This document shows positions 33,359-41,711 of a DNA stretch of 58,446 bases, one piece after another (the stretch's first letter is position 1; each line of letters opens with the position of its first letter). The notes beneath the pieces are model-generated. The model made no database searches and was not told the DNA's origin. It was given only the letters and a program-made list of their open reading frames with translations. Origin of the DNA: an uncultured Bacilli bacterium. GTDB taxonomy: Bacteria > Bacillota_I > Bacilli_A > RF39 > UBA660. The DNA lies in NCBI GenBank assembly GCA_934149515.1, contig CAKPFD010000007.1, positions 1 to 58,446 on the forward strand. The letters are read 5' to 3'. The position numbers and the translations under genes were made by a program.

Positions 33359-36305
33359 TTGCTTTATCTCCTTTTAAAATTGTTATCTTTTGGACAATAA
33401 TCTGACTTTGATCAAGTCTTTTTTCAACCGTTCCCGTCACAAGACAAATCATACCAGTTTGTAAGTTTTTATATTTTGCATAGCAAGTTGGAAACAGTGT
33501 AAAATCAATACTTCTTGTTTCATCACTACCACTGACAAAAGCCATTTCTTCTCCTTTTTTAGTAGTAATCACTTTTATTTTCTCCACAAGAATTAAAGTA
33601 GAAATAACTTTTTGATAATAGTATTCTATTTGAGATAACAAAACTGTATTTGGATAATCCTTTTGAAACATAGTTGTTGGATGATTTTGAATATAAAAAC
33701 CAAAACTATTTTTTTCTTGTTCTAAAAGTGTCATCTGATCATATTCTTCCATTGGTGTTAACTCTGGCAACAAAACAAGACTAGGATCTAAATCTTTAGT
33801 TAGCATAGCATAATTTAATAATACATCCATTTGAGACATAATGGTCTTTTTACTATATCCAAAACAATCAAAACAACCAGCTAATGTCAAACGTTCTAAT
33901 TGATTTTGAGTAACATTCTCTCTTACTAAGCAACTAAATGCTTCAAAAATACTTTGAAAAACTTTATCTTTTCGGGCTGTTAATATCGTTTTACAAACAC
34001 TGACACCAATTCCTTTAATACTAGAAAAAGGAAATAAAATACTATGATTAAAAATACTATATCGATCATTACTATAATTAATATCTGGTTTTAAAACATA
34101 AATATTAGCTTGTCTAATTTCTTTTAAGTAATTTTCTGTCTTTTCATAAGTACCAATGACATTATTTAATAGTTGAATATAAAATTCTTGTTTGTAATGT
34201 ACCTTTAAATAAGCCATTTTATAAGCAACCATCGAATAAGCAACAGCATGGGAACGATTAAATCCATAACCGGCAAATTTTAATATCATAGCAAATAAGG
34301 TTTCTGTAACTTTAGGATCACGATGTAAGGCTTTCGCTTTTTCTTGAAAAGTCATTCGTTGCTGCTCTAAGATATCTTTTTTCTTTTTACTAATAGCTCG
34401 TCTTAAAATATCTGCTTCTCCTAAAGTATATCCAGCATAAACATTTGCAACTTGCATAATTTGTTCCTGATAAATCATAATACCATAAGTTTTCTTTAAA
34501 ATATTTTCTAAACAAGGATCAAAGTAAGTAATTGGTTCTTTATTTTCTTTTCTTGCAATATAGGTTGGAATATTTTGAGCAGGTCCAGGTCGAAAAAGAG
34601 CAATCGAAGCAATGATATCTTCAAAGTTTTGTGGTTTTAATTGTTGCAAAAATCGTCTCATTCCTGCTGATTCAAACTGGAAAATACCACTAGTTTTAGC
34701 TTTTGCAAATAACTGATAAGTTTCTTTATCATCCAAAGGAATCTTGGAAAAAGATAAAGAAATTCCTTGATACGTTTCAATATCTTGTAATATGTTCATA
34801 ATCATCGATAAATTTTTAATACCCAAAAAATCCATCTTTAATAAACCAAGTTGTTCTAAGTAATTCATCGAATAACTAGTAAGATACATTCCATCAGACA
34901 CCGTTAAAGGAACAACTTCATCTAAGTCCTTCTGACACATCACAATACCTGCAGCATGAGTCCCTATCTGTCTTGGAAATCCTTCTAAACGACGAGCAAC
35001 AGTGTAAAGTGTTTTCAAGCTTTCATCATGTAAAATAAATTCTCGAAAAGAGATATTATCTTGATAAAGTACTTCTAAGGAATCATGATTAACAGCTGGA
35101 ATAAAAGAAAGTAATTTATCTATTTTATAAGATGGAATCATTAACGTCTTACCAACATCACGTAATACTTGTTTCGCTGCTAACGTAGAAAATGTTACAA
35201 TCCCAGCCACTCTTTTTTTGCCATACTTTTCAATCACATAATGAATAACATCCGCTCTTGCAATATCTGGTAAATCTGTATCAATATCAGGCATACTAAC
35301 ACGTTCTGGATTTAAAAAACGTTCAAATAGCAAATCATACGCAATAGGATCAATATCAGTAATTCCCAAAGAATAAGCCACTAAACTACCAGCAGCACTT
35401 CCCCTACCAGGTCCTACTAAAATATGGTGTGTCTTTGCATAACGAATAAAATCATACACAACTAAGAAATAATTTGAAAAACCCATTTGATGAATAACAG
35501 ATAATTCATAGATTAAACGATCATGATAAAGTTTAGAAATTTGTCCATTCAATCGTTTATATAAACCAGCTTCAGCTAATTGATCTAAATAAGTAATCGT
35601 ATCAAGTCCTCTTGGACAAGTATATATTGGCAATAATAGTGTAGCTTCTGGTAATTCTAAGTGACAACATTTTGCAAGAGTATTTGTAGTATCTAATGTC
35701 TTAAAGCCATCTAAAGAAACATTATCTAGTGATAAAGGAAATAGTTGATGAAGATCATACGTCGCTGTAATTGTTTTATTATCTCTAATCAAAAATAAAT
35801 ACTGTAAAAAAGAAACATCTTTTTCTTCTAAATAACAACACATTGGAAAAAACAATACATTATCTGTAATTGCTAATGCTTGTTGCTCTTCTTCTATCGT
35901 AGAATAGCCAAGATATAAAGAAGTAAGAAAAGAAAGCATTTGATAAAAGGAAACATATACCATTGGTAAAACAAAGAAAAGATGATCTTGATGTAAAGAA
36001 ATAGCTTCAAGTGTTAATTTCTTTTCATTTTGTAAAGTACTCAATTTAATTGCATTCAAATAACCTTCATAATCTTGAATAATTGCTACTAAATCATACT
36101 CTTGAAAATGTAATTCTAACCCAATAATCGGTTGTATCTTTTTCGCTTTGCATTTTTGAATAAATTCCATCGTTCCATACATATTATCATCACAAATACT
36201 AGCAAAAGATAAGGATGCTTTTTCATGATAAGAAACAATATCATCAATAGTTAATAAACTTTGTAAAAGAGAATAATTACTTTTAACATAAAATAAATGA
36301 TACAT
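33348..36305 (-). CDS. dnaE: DNA polymerase III alpha subunit, DnaE type
   Basis: A 985-residue replicative polymerase of family C. The N-terminal PHP domain is present but lacks the metal-binding HxH (MYHLFYVKSNYS) and has CDDNMYG where others have TDHGNMYG, so it cannot be a metal-dependent exonuclease. The palm shows PDIDTDLPD with two catalytic Asp, GPGRGSAAGSLVAY precedes it, and FAGYGFNRSHA lies in the finger region. A C-terminal OB-fold follows. In Bacillota, DnaE extends primers while PolC does bulk synthesis; PolC is not in the window. ATG 36305 is preferred over GTG 36314. Confidence 0.95.
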   Translation of the reverse strand: MYHLFYVKSNYSLLQSLLTIDDIVSYHEKASLSFASICDDNMYGTMEFIQKCKAKKIQPIIGLELHFQEYDLVAIIQDYEGYLNAIKLSTLQNEKKLTLEAISLHQDHLFFVLPMVYVSFYQMLSFLTSLYLGYSTIEEEQQALAITDNVLFFPMCCYLEEKDVSFLQYLFLIRDNKTITATYDLHQLFPLSLDNVSLDGFKTLDTTNTLAKCCHLELPEATLLLPIYTCPRGLDTITYLDQLAEAGLYKRLNGQISKLYHDRLIYELSVIHQMGFSNYFLVVYDFIRYAKTHHILVGPGRGSAAGSLVAYSLGITDIDPIAYDLLFERFLNPERVSMPDIDTDLPDIARADVIHYVIEKYGKKRVAGIVTFSTLAAKQVLRDVGKTLMIPSYKIDKLLSFIPAVNHDSLEVLYQDNISFREFILHDESLKTLYTVARRLEGFPRQIGTHAAGIVMCQKDLDEVVPLTVSDGMYLTSYSMNYLEQLGLLKMDFLGIKNLSMIMNILQDIETYQGISLSFSKIPLDDKETYQLFAKAKTSGIFQFESAGMRRFLQQLKPQNFEDIIASIALFRPGPAQNIPTYIARKENKEPITYFDPCLENILKKTYGIMIYQEQIMQVANVYAGYTLGEADILRRAISKKKKDILEQQRMTFQEKAKALHRDPKVTETLFAMILKFAGYGFNRSHAVAYSMVAYKMAYLKVHYKQEFYIQLLNNVIGTYEKTENYLKEIRQANIYVLKPDINYSNDRYSIFNHSILFPFSSIKGIGVSVCKTILTARKDKVFQSIFEAFSCLVRENVTQNQLERLTLAGCFDCFGYSKKTIMSQMDVLLNYAMLTKDLDPSLVLLPELTPMEEYDQMTLLEQEKNSFGFYIQNHPTTMFQKDYPNTVLLSQIEYYYQKVISTLILVEKIKVITTKKGEEMAFVSGSDETRSIDFTLFPTCYAKYKNLQTGMICLVTGTVEKRLDQSQIIVQKITILKGDKANEE

Positions 36306-36395
36306 GGTAATCACAATCGCTTTCTATAAAATTTATTGTATCATACATTCGTACTATCTAAAAGCTGGAATATCACTTTTTTTCAAAAGATAAAT

Positions 36396-36424
36396 TTGAC
36401 TTTATTCGCTAAATATGGTAAAGT
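36396..36424 (+). promoter_or_regulatory. Sigma-A promoter of rpmB
   Basis: TTGACT (36396-36401), 17-base spacer, TAAAGT (36419-36424), 38 bases before the rpmB ATG. Confidence 0.75.
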
Positions 36425-36461
36425 TATTAAGCAGAAATGATTATGAAGGAGGGAAAAAAAG

Positions 36462-36650
36462 ATGGCAGTTAAAGTTACCAATAAAAAACCTTTATCAGGA
36501 AATAAACGTTCTCATGCTTGTAATGCAACGAAAATGCAACAAAAACCAAATTTACAAATCGTTCGTTTAGAAGACGGAACAAAAGTAAGAATGAGTGCAA
36601 GAGAAATCAGAAGTATCAAAAAACAACAAGCAGCTGTTGAAGCAGCATAA
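36462..36650 (+). CDS. rpmB: Ribosomal protein bL28
   Basis: A 62-residue basic protein of the large ribosomal subunit. KPLSGNKRSHACNATK and the C-terminal KVRMSAREIRSIKK are typical of bL28. Only one cysteine is present, so it is the zinc-free form. GAAGGAGGGAAAAAAAG precedes the ATG. It is a single-gene unit with its own promoter and terminator, as usual for rpmB. Confidence 0.96.
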   Translation: MAVKVTNKKPLSGNKRSHACNATKMQQKPNLQIVRLEDGTKVRMSAREIRSIKKQQAAVEAA

Positions 36651-36677
36651 AAGCTTTTCCTTCAAAGAAAAGCTTTT
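36649..36677. terminator. Bidirectional terminator after rpmB
   Basis: AAAAGCTTTTC/GAAAAGCTTTT stem with a T run; it also faces the end of the broken minus-strand gene. Confidence 0.85.
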
Positions 36678-36684
36678 TTATTTG

Positions 36685-36993
36685 CTATTTTTTACTATTA
36701 CCTTTTGTATAGTGTTTCATTTCTTTTAAATTTTTATAACTTCCATCCATTAATTCCATAAATTCTATTGTTTTATCTTCTACGATGACCTCATTGGCTT
36801 TTGATAACGATTGATTCACTTTATTTAAAACGGAAGTGATATCTTTTAAATTGATTGCTTCATCAGGAGAAGTTGAATCTAGATTGCGATGATGATATAA
36901 CCATAGTAAATACAAAGCTTCTTTTCTATCAAGATGATTGTTTTAAATATAATTTAATACTTCATCAAAACGAATGTCATTTTGTTCACTCAT
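36685..36993 (-). pseudogene. Small gene interrupted by an in-frame TAA
   Basis: ATG at 36993, with AGAAGGTAATCCG upstream, opens MSEQNDIRFDEVLNYI and meets TAA at 36945-36943. The same frame continues open for 85 more codons to a stop at 36687-36685, including LDSTSPDEAINLKDITSVLNK and a charged helical end. No good ribosome site precedes the TTG at 36915, the only restart. The simplest reading is a nonsense mutation in a 102-residue helical protein of unknown function. It lies 19 bases downstream of trmL and is probably co-transcribed with it. Confidence 0.6.
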
Positions 36994-37012
36994 CGGATTA
37001 CCTTCTTTTTAT

Positions 37013-37519
37013 TTAGCGTTCTAAATAATCAGCACCTTTATGTGGTTCTTCTTTTAATAAATTTGGATAATCTTGTTGTCGTAAAGCTTCATAAATCACA
37101 ATCGCAACACTATTAGAAACATTTAAAGCTCGAACATTATCACTCATCGGTATACGAAGGCAGTGATCAAGATCGTTTTTTAAAATAGAAAGTGGAATCC
37201 CCGTTGATTCCTTTCCAAAAATAAAGTAAATGTCTTGATCTGTATTTCGATAAGAAAAACTAGTATGTGGTTTCCTCCCATATCTTGTTAAATAGTAATA
37301 CACACCAGGATTTTTTACTTTAAAACTATCAAAATCATCATAAACTTCATAATCCAATTTATCAATATAATTAACACCACTTCTTTTTAAATGTGCATCA
37401 TCTAGCACAAATCCAAAAGGTTTAATTAAATGTAATTTTGTATTGGTTGCAACACAAGTACGCATAATATTACCAGTATTTTGAGGAATTTCTGGTTCAA
37501 ATAAAACAATATGATTCAT
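37013..37519 (-). CDS. trmL: tRNA (cytidine/uridine-34 2'-O)-methyltransferase
   Basis: A 168-residue SPOUT methyltransferase. LFEPEIPQNTGNIMRTC at the N-terminus, FGKESTGIP in the middle and IPMSDNVRALNVSNSVAIVIYE form the knotted S-adenosylmethionine site. It methylates the wobble base of tRNA-Leu species. Full length. It is 14 bases downstream of the thioredoxin-like gene in the same direction. Confidence 0.95.
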   Translation of the reverse strand: MNHIVLFEPEIPQNTGNIMRTCVATNTKLHLIKPFGFVLDDAHLKRSGVNYIDKLDYEVYDDFDSFKVKNPGVYYYLTRYGRKPHTSFSYRNTDQDIYFIFGKESTGIPLSILKNDLDHCLRIPMSDNVRALNVSNSVAIVIYEALRQQDYPNLLKEEPHKGADYLER

Positions 37520-37533
37520 AAATAAACGCCTTT

Positions 37534-38049
37534 CTATACACCATTTTGATAGGCTCTCATAAACAAGGAAGCTTCTTGCTGACCAAGTGGTTTATCTTCT
37601 TTAGAAGAAATAGCAGCAACAATTTTACCATTTTCAAAAGAAACCAAAGCAGGTGTTTCTGTAATATCAAAATCAGCACTATTGTATTGATTTAAAAAGG
37701 TTTGTAAATATTTACTTTCATCTTCTACATCGCTTAAATTTAAATAAGTCATTGCATCCTGCCAACCATTTTCTAAAATTTTTTCTTTAAATTGTTGCTC
37801 AAATTCACGACATTCTCTACTACTAGTACGACACATATAAAGGATGCAGTTTGGATTTTCCAAAAGATAATGCTCAAGTTCAACTGGTTTAATTTCAGAT
37901 ACAACCCCTTGTAATATTGGAATACTTTTTTGATAATTTTGATAGGTTGTATACCAACTTGCTAAATACAATACACCTAAAATAACACCAAGATAAATAC
38001 ATGTAAGGATAACATAATTTTTTTTGGGAATTCTTTTTTTATTTTTCAT
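37534..38049 (-). CDS. Membrane-anchored thioredoxin-like protein without CxxC
   Basis: A 171-residue protein with a basic N-terminus, a membrane anchor (about residues 13-31) and an outer domain with thioredoxin-like features: ILYMCRTSSRECREFEQQF at the usual active-site position and ITETPALVSFENGKIV with the cis-proline strand. The two cysteines are six residues apart, not two, so classical dithiol chemistry is unlikely, though a C-x6-C disulfide is possible. It resembles the CTYC protein at 21.8-22.4 kb in layout. Specific role unknown. Confidence 0.65.
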   Translation of the reverse strand: MKNKKRIPKKNYVILTCIYLGVILGVLYLASWYTTYQNYQKSIPILQGVVSEIKPVELEHYLLENPNCILYMCRTSSRECREFEQQFKEKILENGWQDAMTYLNLSDVEDESKYLQTFLNQYNSADFDITETPALVSFENGKIVAAISSKEDKPLGQQEASLFMRAYQNGV

Positions 38050-38197
38050 AAACTCTAGCCTCTTTCTTTTCTAACTCTATTGTAACACAAAAACCACCTC
38101 ATTTGAACATCTTCTTTTTTAGGGGATTGTCTACTAGGCTTTTCTACTAACTGATTTTCTATTACAAGACATAAACTACCCTAGAAGGAGGAATATA

Positions 38198-38428
38198 ATG
38201 CGTTATCAGACAAATTCATCTTATCAATATCAGCAAGGAAATAACAACAGAGGTTTTATTTTACCTTTTGCAATCGGTGGAGTATTAGGTTATGGAATTG
38301 GTAGTACCAATCGTCCAAATTATTACCAACAACCAATGCCTTATCCAGCACCAATGCCTTATCCACCACAACCAATCATCTACTACCAACAACCACCCAT
38401 TCCCTACTATTATCGTAGAAATAGATAA
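38198..38428 (+). CDS. Tyr/Pro/Gln-rich small protein, probable spore-coat component
   Basis: A 76-residue protein with a short hydrophobic glycine-rich part (GFILPFAIGGVLGYGIG) and a tail of PMPYP, YYQQP and YYYRR repeats. Composition is like coat or crust proteins of spores. It is first of three genes leading into cotJC, with a strong AGAAGGAGGAA site. CATAAACTA at 38170-38178 fits the sigma-K -10 pattern CATAnnnTA, but it lies very close to the ribosome site and I see no convincing -35. Function inferred from context only. Confidence 0.6.
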   Translation: MRYQTNSSYQYQQGNNNRGFILPFAIGGVLGYGIGSTNRPNYYQQPMPYPAPMPYPPQPIIYYQQPPIPYYYRRNR

Positions 38429-38493
38429 ATAGGAGGACAAAAAACCATACGCTAACAAAGGATTCGAATACATTACTCATGAAAGGAGAAATT

Positions 38494-38910
38494 ATGAATC
38501 AATATTACTATCCTAGATATTATCAAAGAAGTTATCAAGCATTTGAACAAAATGAACCTTTACTTACCCCTCAAAAAGGTTTTTTAAAAGGAAATATGTT
38601 TGCTAATTCGTATATACCATATAAAAATTATCAACCACAAAACTTAACTGCTCAAAATGAACAAGAAAATTTATTTTTACAATTAGCTCAAACAGAGTTT
38701 GCCGCTCATGATCTAAACATATATTTAGATCTATTCCCTCAAGATGGTAATGCCCTAGATACGTTTAATCAGTATCGTCAAAAAAGTAATCAATTACAAT
38801 TAGAGTATGAACAAAAATATGGTCCTTTATTAATTTCTAGTAATACTCTATCGCAAAGTCCATTTTTATGGGAAAGTATGAAATTTCCTTGGAATGAGGG
38901 AGGTATGTAA
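38494..38910 (+). CDS. CotJA-CotJB fusion, spore-coat protein
   Basis: A 138-residue protein joining two coat proteins that are normally separate. Residues about 25-50 (LLTPQKGFLKGNMFANSYIPY) match CotJA, whose hallmark is a G-L/F-x-x-G-x-x-F...PY element. Residues about 58-138 match CotJB: LAQTEFAAHDLNIYLDLFPQD, LEYEQKYGPL and a Trp-rich end. Start is at 38494, after GGAG; the ATG at 38479 overlaps that site. cotJC begins right after the stop codon. CotJ proteins are laid down in the coat during sporulation. Confidence 0.85.
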   Translation: MNQYYYPRYYQRSYQAFEQNEPLLTPQKGFLKGNMFANSYIPYKNYQPQNLTAQNEQENLFLQLAQTEFAAHDLNIYLDLFPQDGNALDTFNQYRQKSNQLQLEYEQKYGPLLISSNTLSQSPFLWESMKFPWNEGGM

Positions 38911-39474
38911 ATGTGGAAATATGAAAAAAGATTACAATATCCAATTAATATAAGGAAGAAAGACTTAAATATGGCAAAACTATTAGTAACACAGTATGGT
39001 GGTAGTAATGGAGAATTAGCAGCAGCATTACGTTATTTAAATCAACGTTATACCATGCCAGATCAAAAAGGACAAGCCTTATTAACGGATATTGGAACAG
39101 AAGAATTAGCTCATGTAGAGATGATTTCAACGATGGTTTATCAACTATTAAAAGATGCTACGTTAGAAGAAATTAAACAAGCAGGATTAGATCCACATTA
39201 TGCTGAACATAGCAGAGCTTTATATCCAACAGATGCTAATGGTGTACCTTTTTGTGTCTCTTACTTTGCAACAACAGGTGATCCAATAGCAGATTTAGCA
39301 GAAGATATGGCAGCAGAACAAAAAGCAAGAGCAACCTATGAACATTTAATTGACCTAACAACCGATCCAGATGTCATCGGACCATTATTGTGGTTAAGGC
39401 AACGAGAAATCGTTCACTATAATGCTTTCGAACAACTCTTCAATGAATATAGAAATCAATATCAAGCAAAATAA
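38911..39474 (+). CDS. cotJC: Spore-coat protein CotJC, manganese catalase family
   Basis: A 187-residue four-helix-bundle protein. Metal-ligand helices are visible: DIGTEELAHVEMI with Glu and His, MAAEQKARATYEHL, and REIVHYNAFEQL with Glu and His. The first segment WKYEKRLQYPINI is typical of CotJC. It can act as a pseudo-catalase in the coat. AATGAGGGAGGTATGTAA gives a ribosome site overlapping the end of the fused cotJA-JB gene, so the genes are coupled. This is the best evidence that the organism sporulates. Confidence 0.94.
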   Translation: MWKYEKRLQYPINIRKKDLNMAKLLVTQYGGSNGELAAALRYLNQRYTMPDQKGQALLTDIGTEELAHVEMISTMVYQLLKDATLEEIKQAGLDPHYAEHSRALYPTDANGVPFCVSYFATTGDPIADLAEDMAAEQKARATYEHLIDLTTDPDVIGPLLWLRQREIVHYNAFEQLFNEYRNQYQAK

Positions 39475-39495
39475 AAGAAGAACGACTCTTCTTTT
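39473..39495. terminator. Terminator between cotJC and aspS
   Basis: AAAAGAAGA/TCTTCTTTT stem with TTTTTT tail; it overlaps the ends of both convergent genes. Confidence 0.8.
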
Positions 39496-41239
39496 ATTTT
39501 TTTATAAGACCAATACCAAGATCGGCTAATTGTTTTTCATCTACTCTATTTGGAGCTTCACTCATTAAATCACTAGCACTTGCTGTTTTAGGAAATGCAA
39601 TAACATCACGAATATTAGTAGTATCCGTTAAAAGCATTACCAAACGTTCAAGACCAATAGCAAGTCCTCCATGTGGTGGTGCACCATATTGAAAAGCTTC
39701 TAAGAAGAACCCAAATTTTTCTTTTGCTTCTTCTTCAGTAAATCCTAAAGCTTCAAACATCTTAGCTTGAACTTCCTGATCATGAATACGAATACTTCCA
39801 CCACCTAATTCATAACCATTTAAAACCACATCATAAGCCTTAGCATAACAATTAGCTTTATCTGTTAATAACTTATCAATATCTTCATCTTTTGGAGCAG
39901 TAAATGGATGATGACAAGCCAAATAACGATTTTCTTCAGCACTCCATTCAAATACAGGAAAATCAGTTACCCATAAAAAGCGATAAGCTTTTGTATCAAT
40001 CAAAGAAAATTCCTTAGCAATTTTTAAACGTAAAGCTCCAAGAGCAGTCTGGGCTGTTTTTTTCTGATCTGCAACAAAGAAAACAACATCATTTTTGGTA
40101 AGATGAAGCATTTGAATTAATGTTTTCTTTTCATCTTCTTGTAAAAATTTTGTAATACCACCAGTAAAATCATCTTCTAATTTGACAAAAGCCAAACCAT
40201 TCGCCCCAAAAGATTTTACATATTCTGTATAGCTATCAATTGTTTTACGAGAAATTTTATCCCCTAAATTTTTGGCAACCATTGCTGTAATATAACCATT
40301 ATTTTGAAGTGTATCAGCAAACACACTGAAAGTAGAATGGGTAAATATAGAAGATACCGGATGCAATTCCATTTCAAAACGCATATCTGGTTTATCAGAA
40401 CCGTATCGTTCCATTGCATCATCATATGTCATTCGTAAAAATGGTGTTTGAATATCCATACCTTTTATATCATAAAAAACTTTTTTTAATAATCCTTCTA
40501 CTAAATTTTGAATGTCAATTTCTTCAATATAACTCATTTCAATATCAACTTGCGTAAATTCTGGTTGACGATCGGCTCTTAAATCTTCATCACGAAAACA
40601 ACGAGCAATTTGATAATAACGTTCCATTCCACCAATCATCAATAGTTGTTTGAAAATTTGAGGACTTTGTGGTAAGGCATAAAAACTACCTTGATTAACT
40701 CTACTTGGCACTAAATAATCACGAGCACCTTCTGGAGTAGATAAACACAAAATTGGTGTTTCAATATCAATAAAATCATTATCATTTAAATAAGAACGAA
40801 TAGATTGTGTAATTTTATGTCTTGTTATCAATTTATTTTTTAAATAAGAACGGCGTAAATCTAAATAACGGTATTTCAATCTTGTATCTTCTAAAGCACT
40901 AGTTGTATCAGAAATTTCAAAAGGAACATCACTTGCACTACTCAAAATACAAATATCACTAGCTTTAATTTCGATATCACCAGTGGCAAGATTTTTATTT
41001 TTATTTTCCCGTTCTACAACAGTACCAATAACTTTTAAAACGCTTTCTACTTTCAAACTGCTAAGTTCCAAATAATTAGTTAAACTATCAGGAACAACAA
41101 TTTGAACAATCCCACTTCGATCACGTAAATCAAAAAATAGTACACCACCAAGATCACGTTTTTTACTCAAAAAACCATACACACATACTTCTTGAGAAAC
41201 ATTTTTTAATGATAATTCATTATTATTAATCGTCTTCAT
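39494..41239 (-). CDS. aspS: Aspartyl-tRNA synthetase
   Basis: A 581-residue class II synthetase of the bacterial type. An OB-fold anticodon domain (FDLRDRSGIVQIV) comes first, then the class II core with QSPQIFKQLLM and RCFRDEDLRADRQPEFTQ (motif 2), the bacterial GAD insertion (about 280-400) and GGLAIGLERLVMLLT (motif 3). It charges tRNA-Asp, and possibly tRNA-Asn if a GatCAB amidotransferase exists. It is the last gene of a hisS-unknown-aspS operon with 12-16 base gaps. No T-box core was seen upstream. Confidence 0.97.
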   Translation of the reverse strand: MKTINNNELSLKNVSQEVCVYGFLSKKRDLGGVLFFDLRDRSGIVQIVVPDSLTNYLELSSLKVESVLKVIGTVVERENKNKNLATGDIEIKASDICILSSASDVPFEISDTTSALEDTRLKYRYLDLRRSYLKNKLITRHKITQSIRSYLNDNDFIDIETPILCLSTPEGARDYLVPSRVNQGSFYALPQSPQIFKQLLMIGGMERYYQIARCFRDEDLRADRQPEFTQVDIEMSYIEEIDIQNLVEGLLKKVFYDIKGMDIQTPFLRMTYDDAMERYGSDKPDMRFEMELHPVSSIFTHSTFSVFADTLQNNGYITAMVAKNLGDKISRKTIDSYTEYVKSFGANGLAFVKLEDDFTGGITKFLQEDEKKTLIQMLHLTKNDVVFFVADQKKTAQTALGALRLKIAKEFSLIDTKAYRFLWVTDFPVFEWSAEENRYLACHHPFTAPKDEDIDKLLTDKANCYAKAYDVVLNGYELGGGSIRIHDQEVQAKMFEALGFTEEEAKEKFGFFLEAFQYGAPPHGGLAIGLERLVMLLTDTTNIRDVIAFPKTASASDLMSEAPNRVDEKQLADLGIGLIKK

Positions 41240-41251
41240 TTTTTCTCTCCT

Positions 41252-41695
41252 TTAGGAAATAGTTTTCCTTACTTTTATTTTTGGTGCTTCCGTCTTTTCA
41301 CCTACAAATTGCTCTAAATTTGTTTCTTTTAAAACAGAGTATTTGGTAATTGTTTGTTGCAATTGATGCACCTTTTCCATTGTATCTTCTGAAATATCTG
41401 GAATATACTTCAAAAACGCATTAGAAAAATGATGCTGTAACAAATAATAACTATATCCAGTTAGTAAAAGATCCGCCTGTTCTTTTGGTGATAAAGAAAT
41501 ACTGTAAGTAATTTTTTTATACTTTTCATCTCCGACAAATAAATAGGCTTTGTTAAAGGTATCAGAAGCTTCAATAACAAAACCTGCTTCTTCTAAGTTT
41601 TTAGTAATATCTTTTTTATTTAGCCAAGAATAATGGCTATTCCCCACTACTTGATGGGCTAATTGTTGATAATTATCTTCTTGTATTGTTGACAT
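41252..41695 (-). CDS. Unknown protein between hisS and aspS
   Basis: A 147-residue soluble protein starting MSTIQEDNYQQL. The chosen start follows AGGAGTGAAAAATTTATT; the longer open frame from 41749 runs back into hisS and has no ribosome site. It has alpha-beta content with WLNKKDITKNLEEAGF and a basic end KIKVRKTIS. I do not recognise it. Its place between two synthetase genes suggests co-regulation with translation genes but not a function. Confidence 0.6.
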   Translation of the reverse strand: MSTIQEDNYQQLAHQVVGNSHYSWLNKKDITKNLEEAGFVIEASDTFNKAYLFVGDEKYKKITYSISLSPKEQADLLLTGYSYYLLQHHFSNAFLKYIPDISEDTMEKVHQLQQTITKYSVLKETNLEQFVGEKTEAPKIKVRKTIS

Positions 41696-41711
41696 AATAA
41701 ATTTTTCACTC

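Noticed and set aside
38170..38178. CATAAACTA as a sigma-K promoter element for the coat operon
   Set aside because: The -10 pattern fits, but the -35 AC is 18 bases away and the start would fall inside the ribosome site; kept only as a remark.
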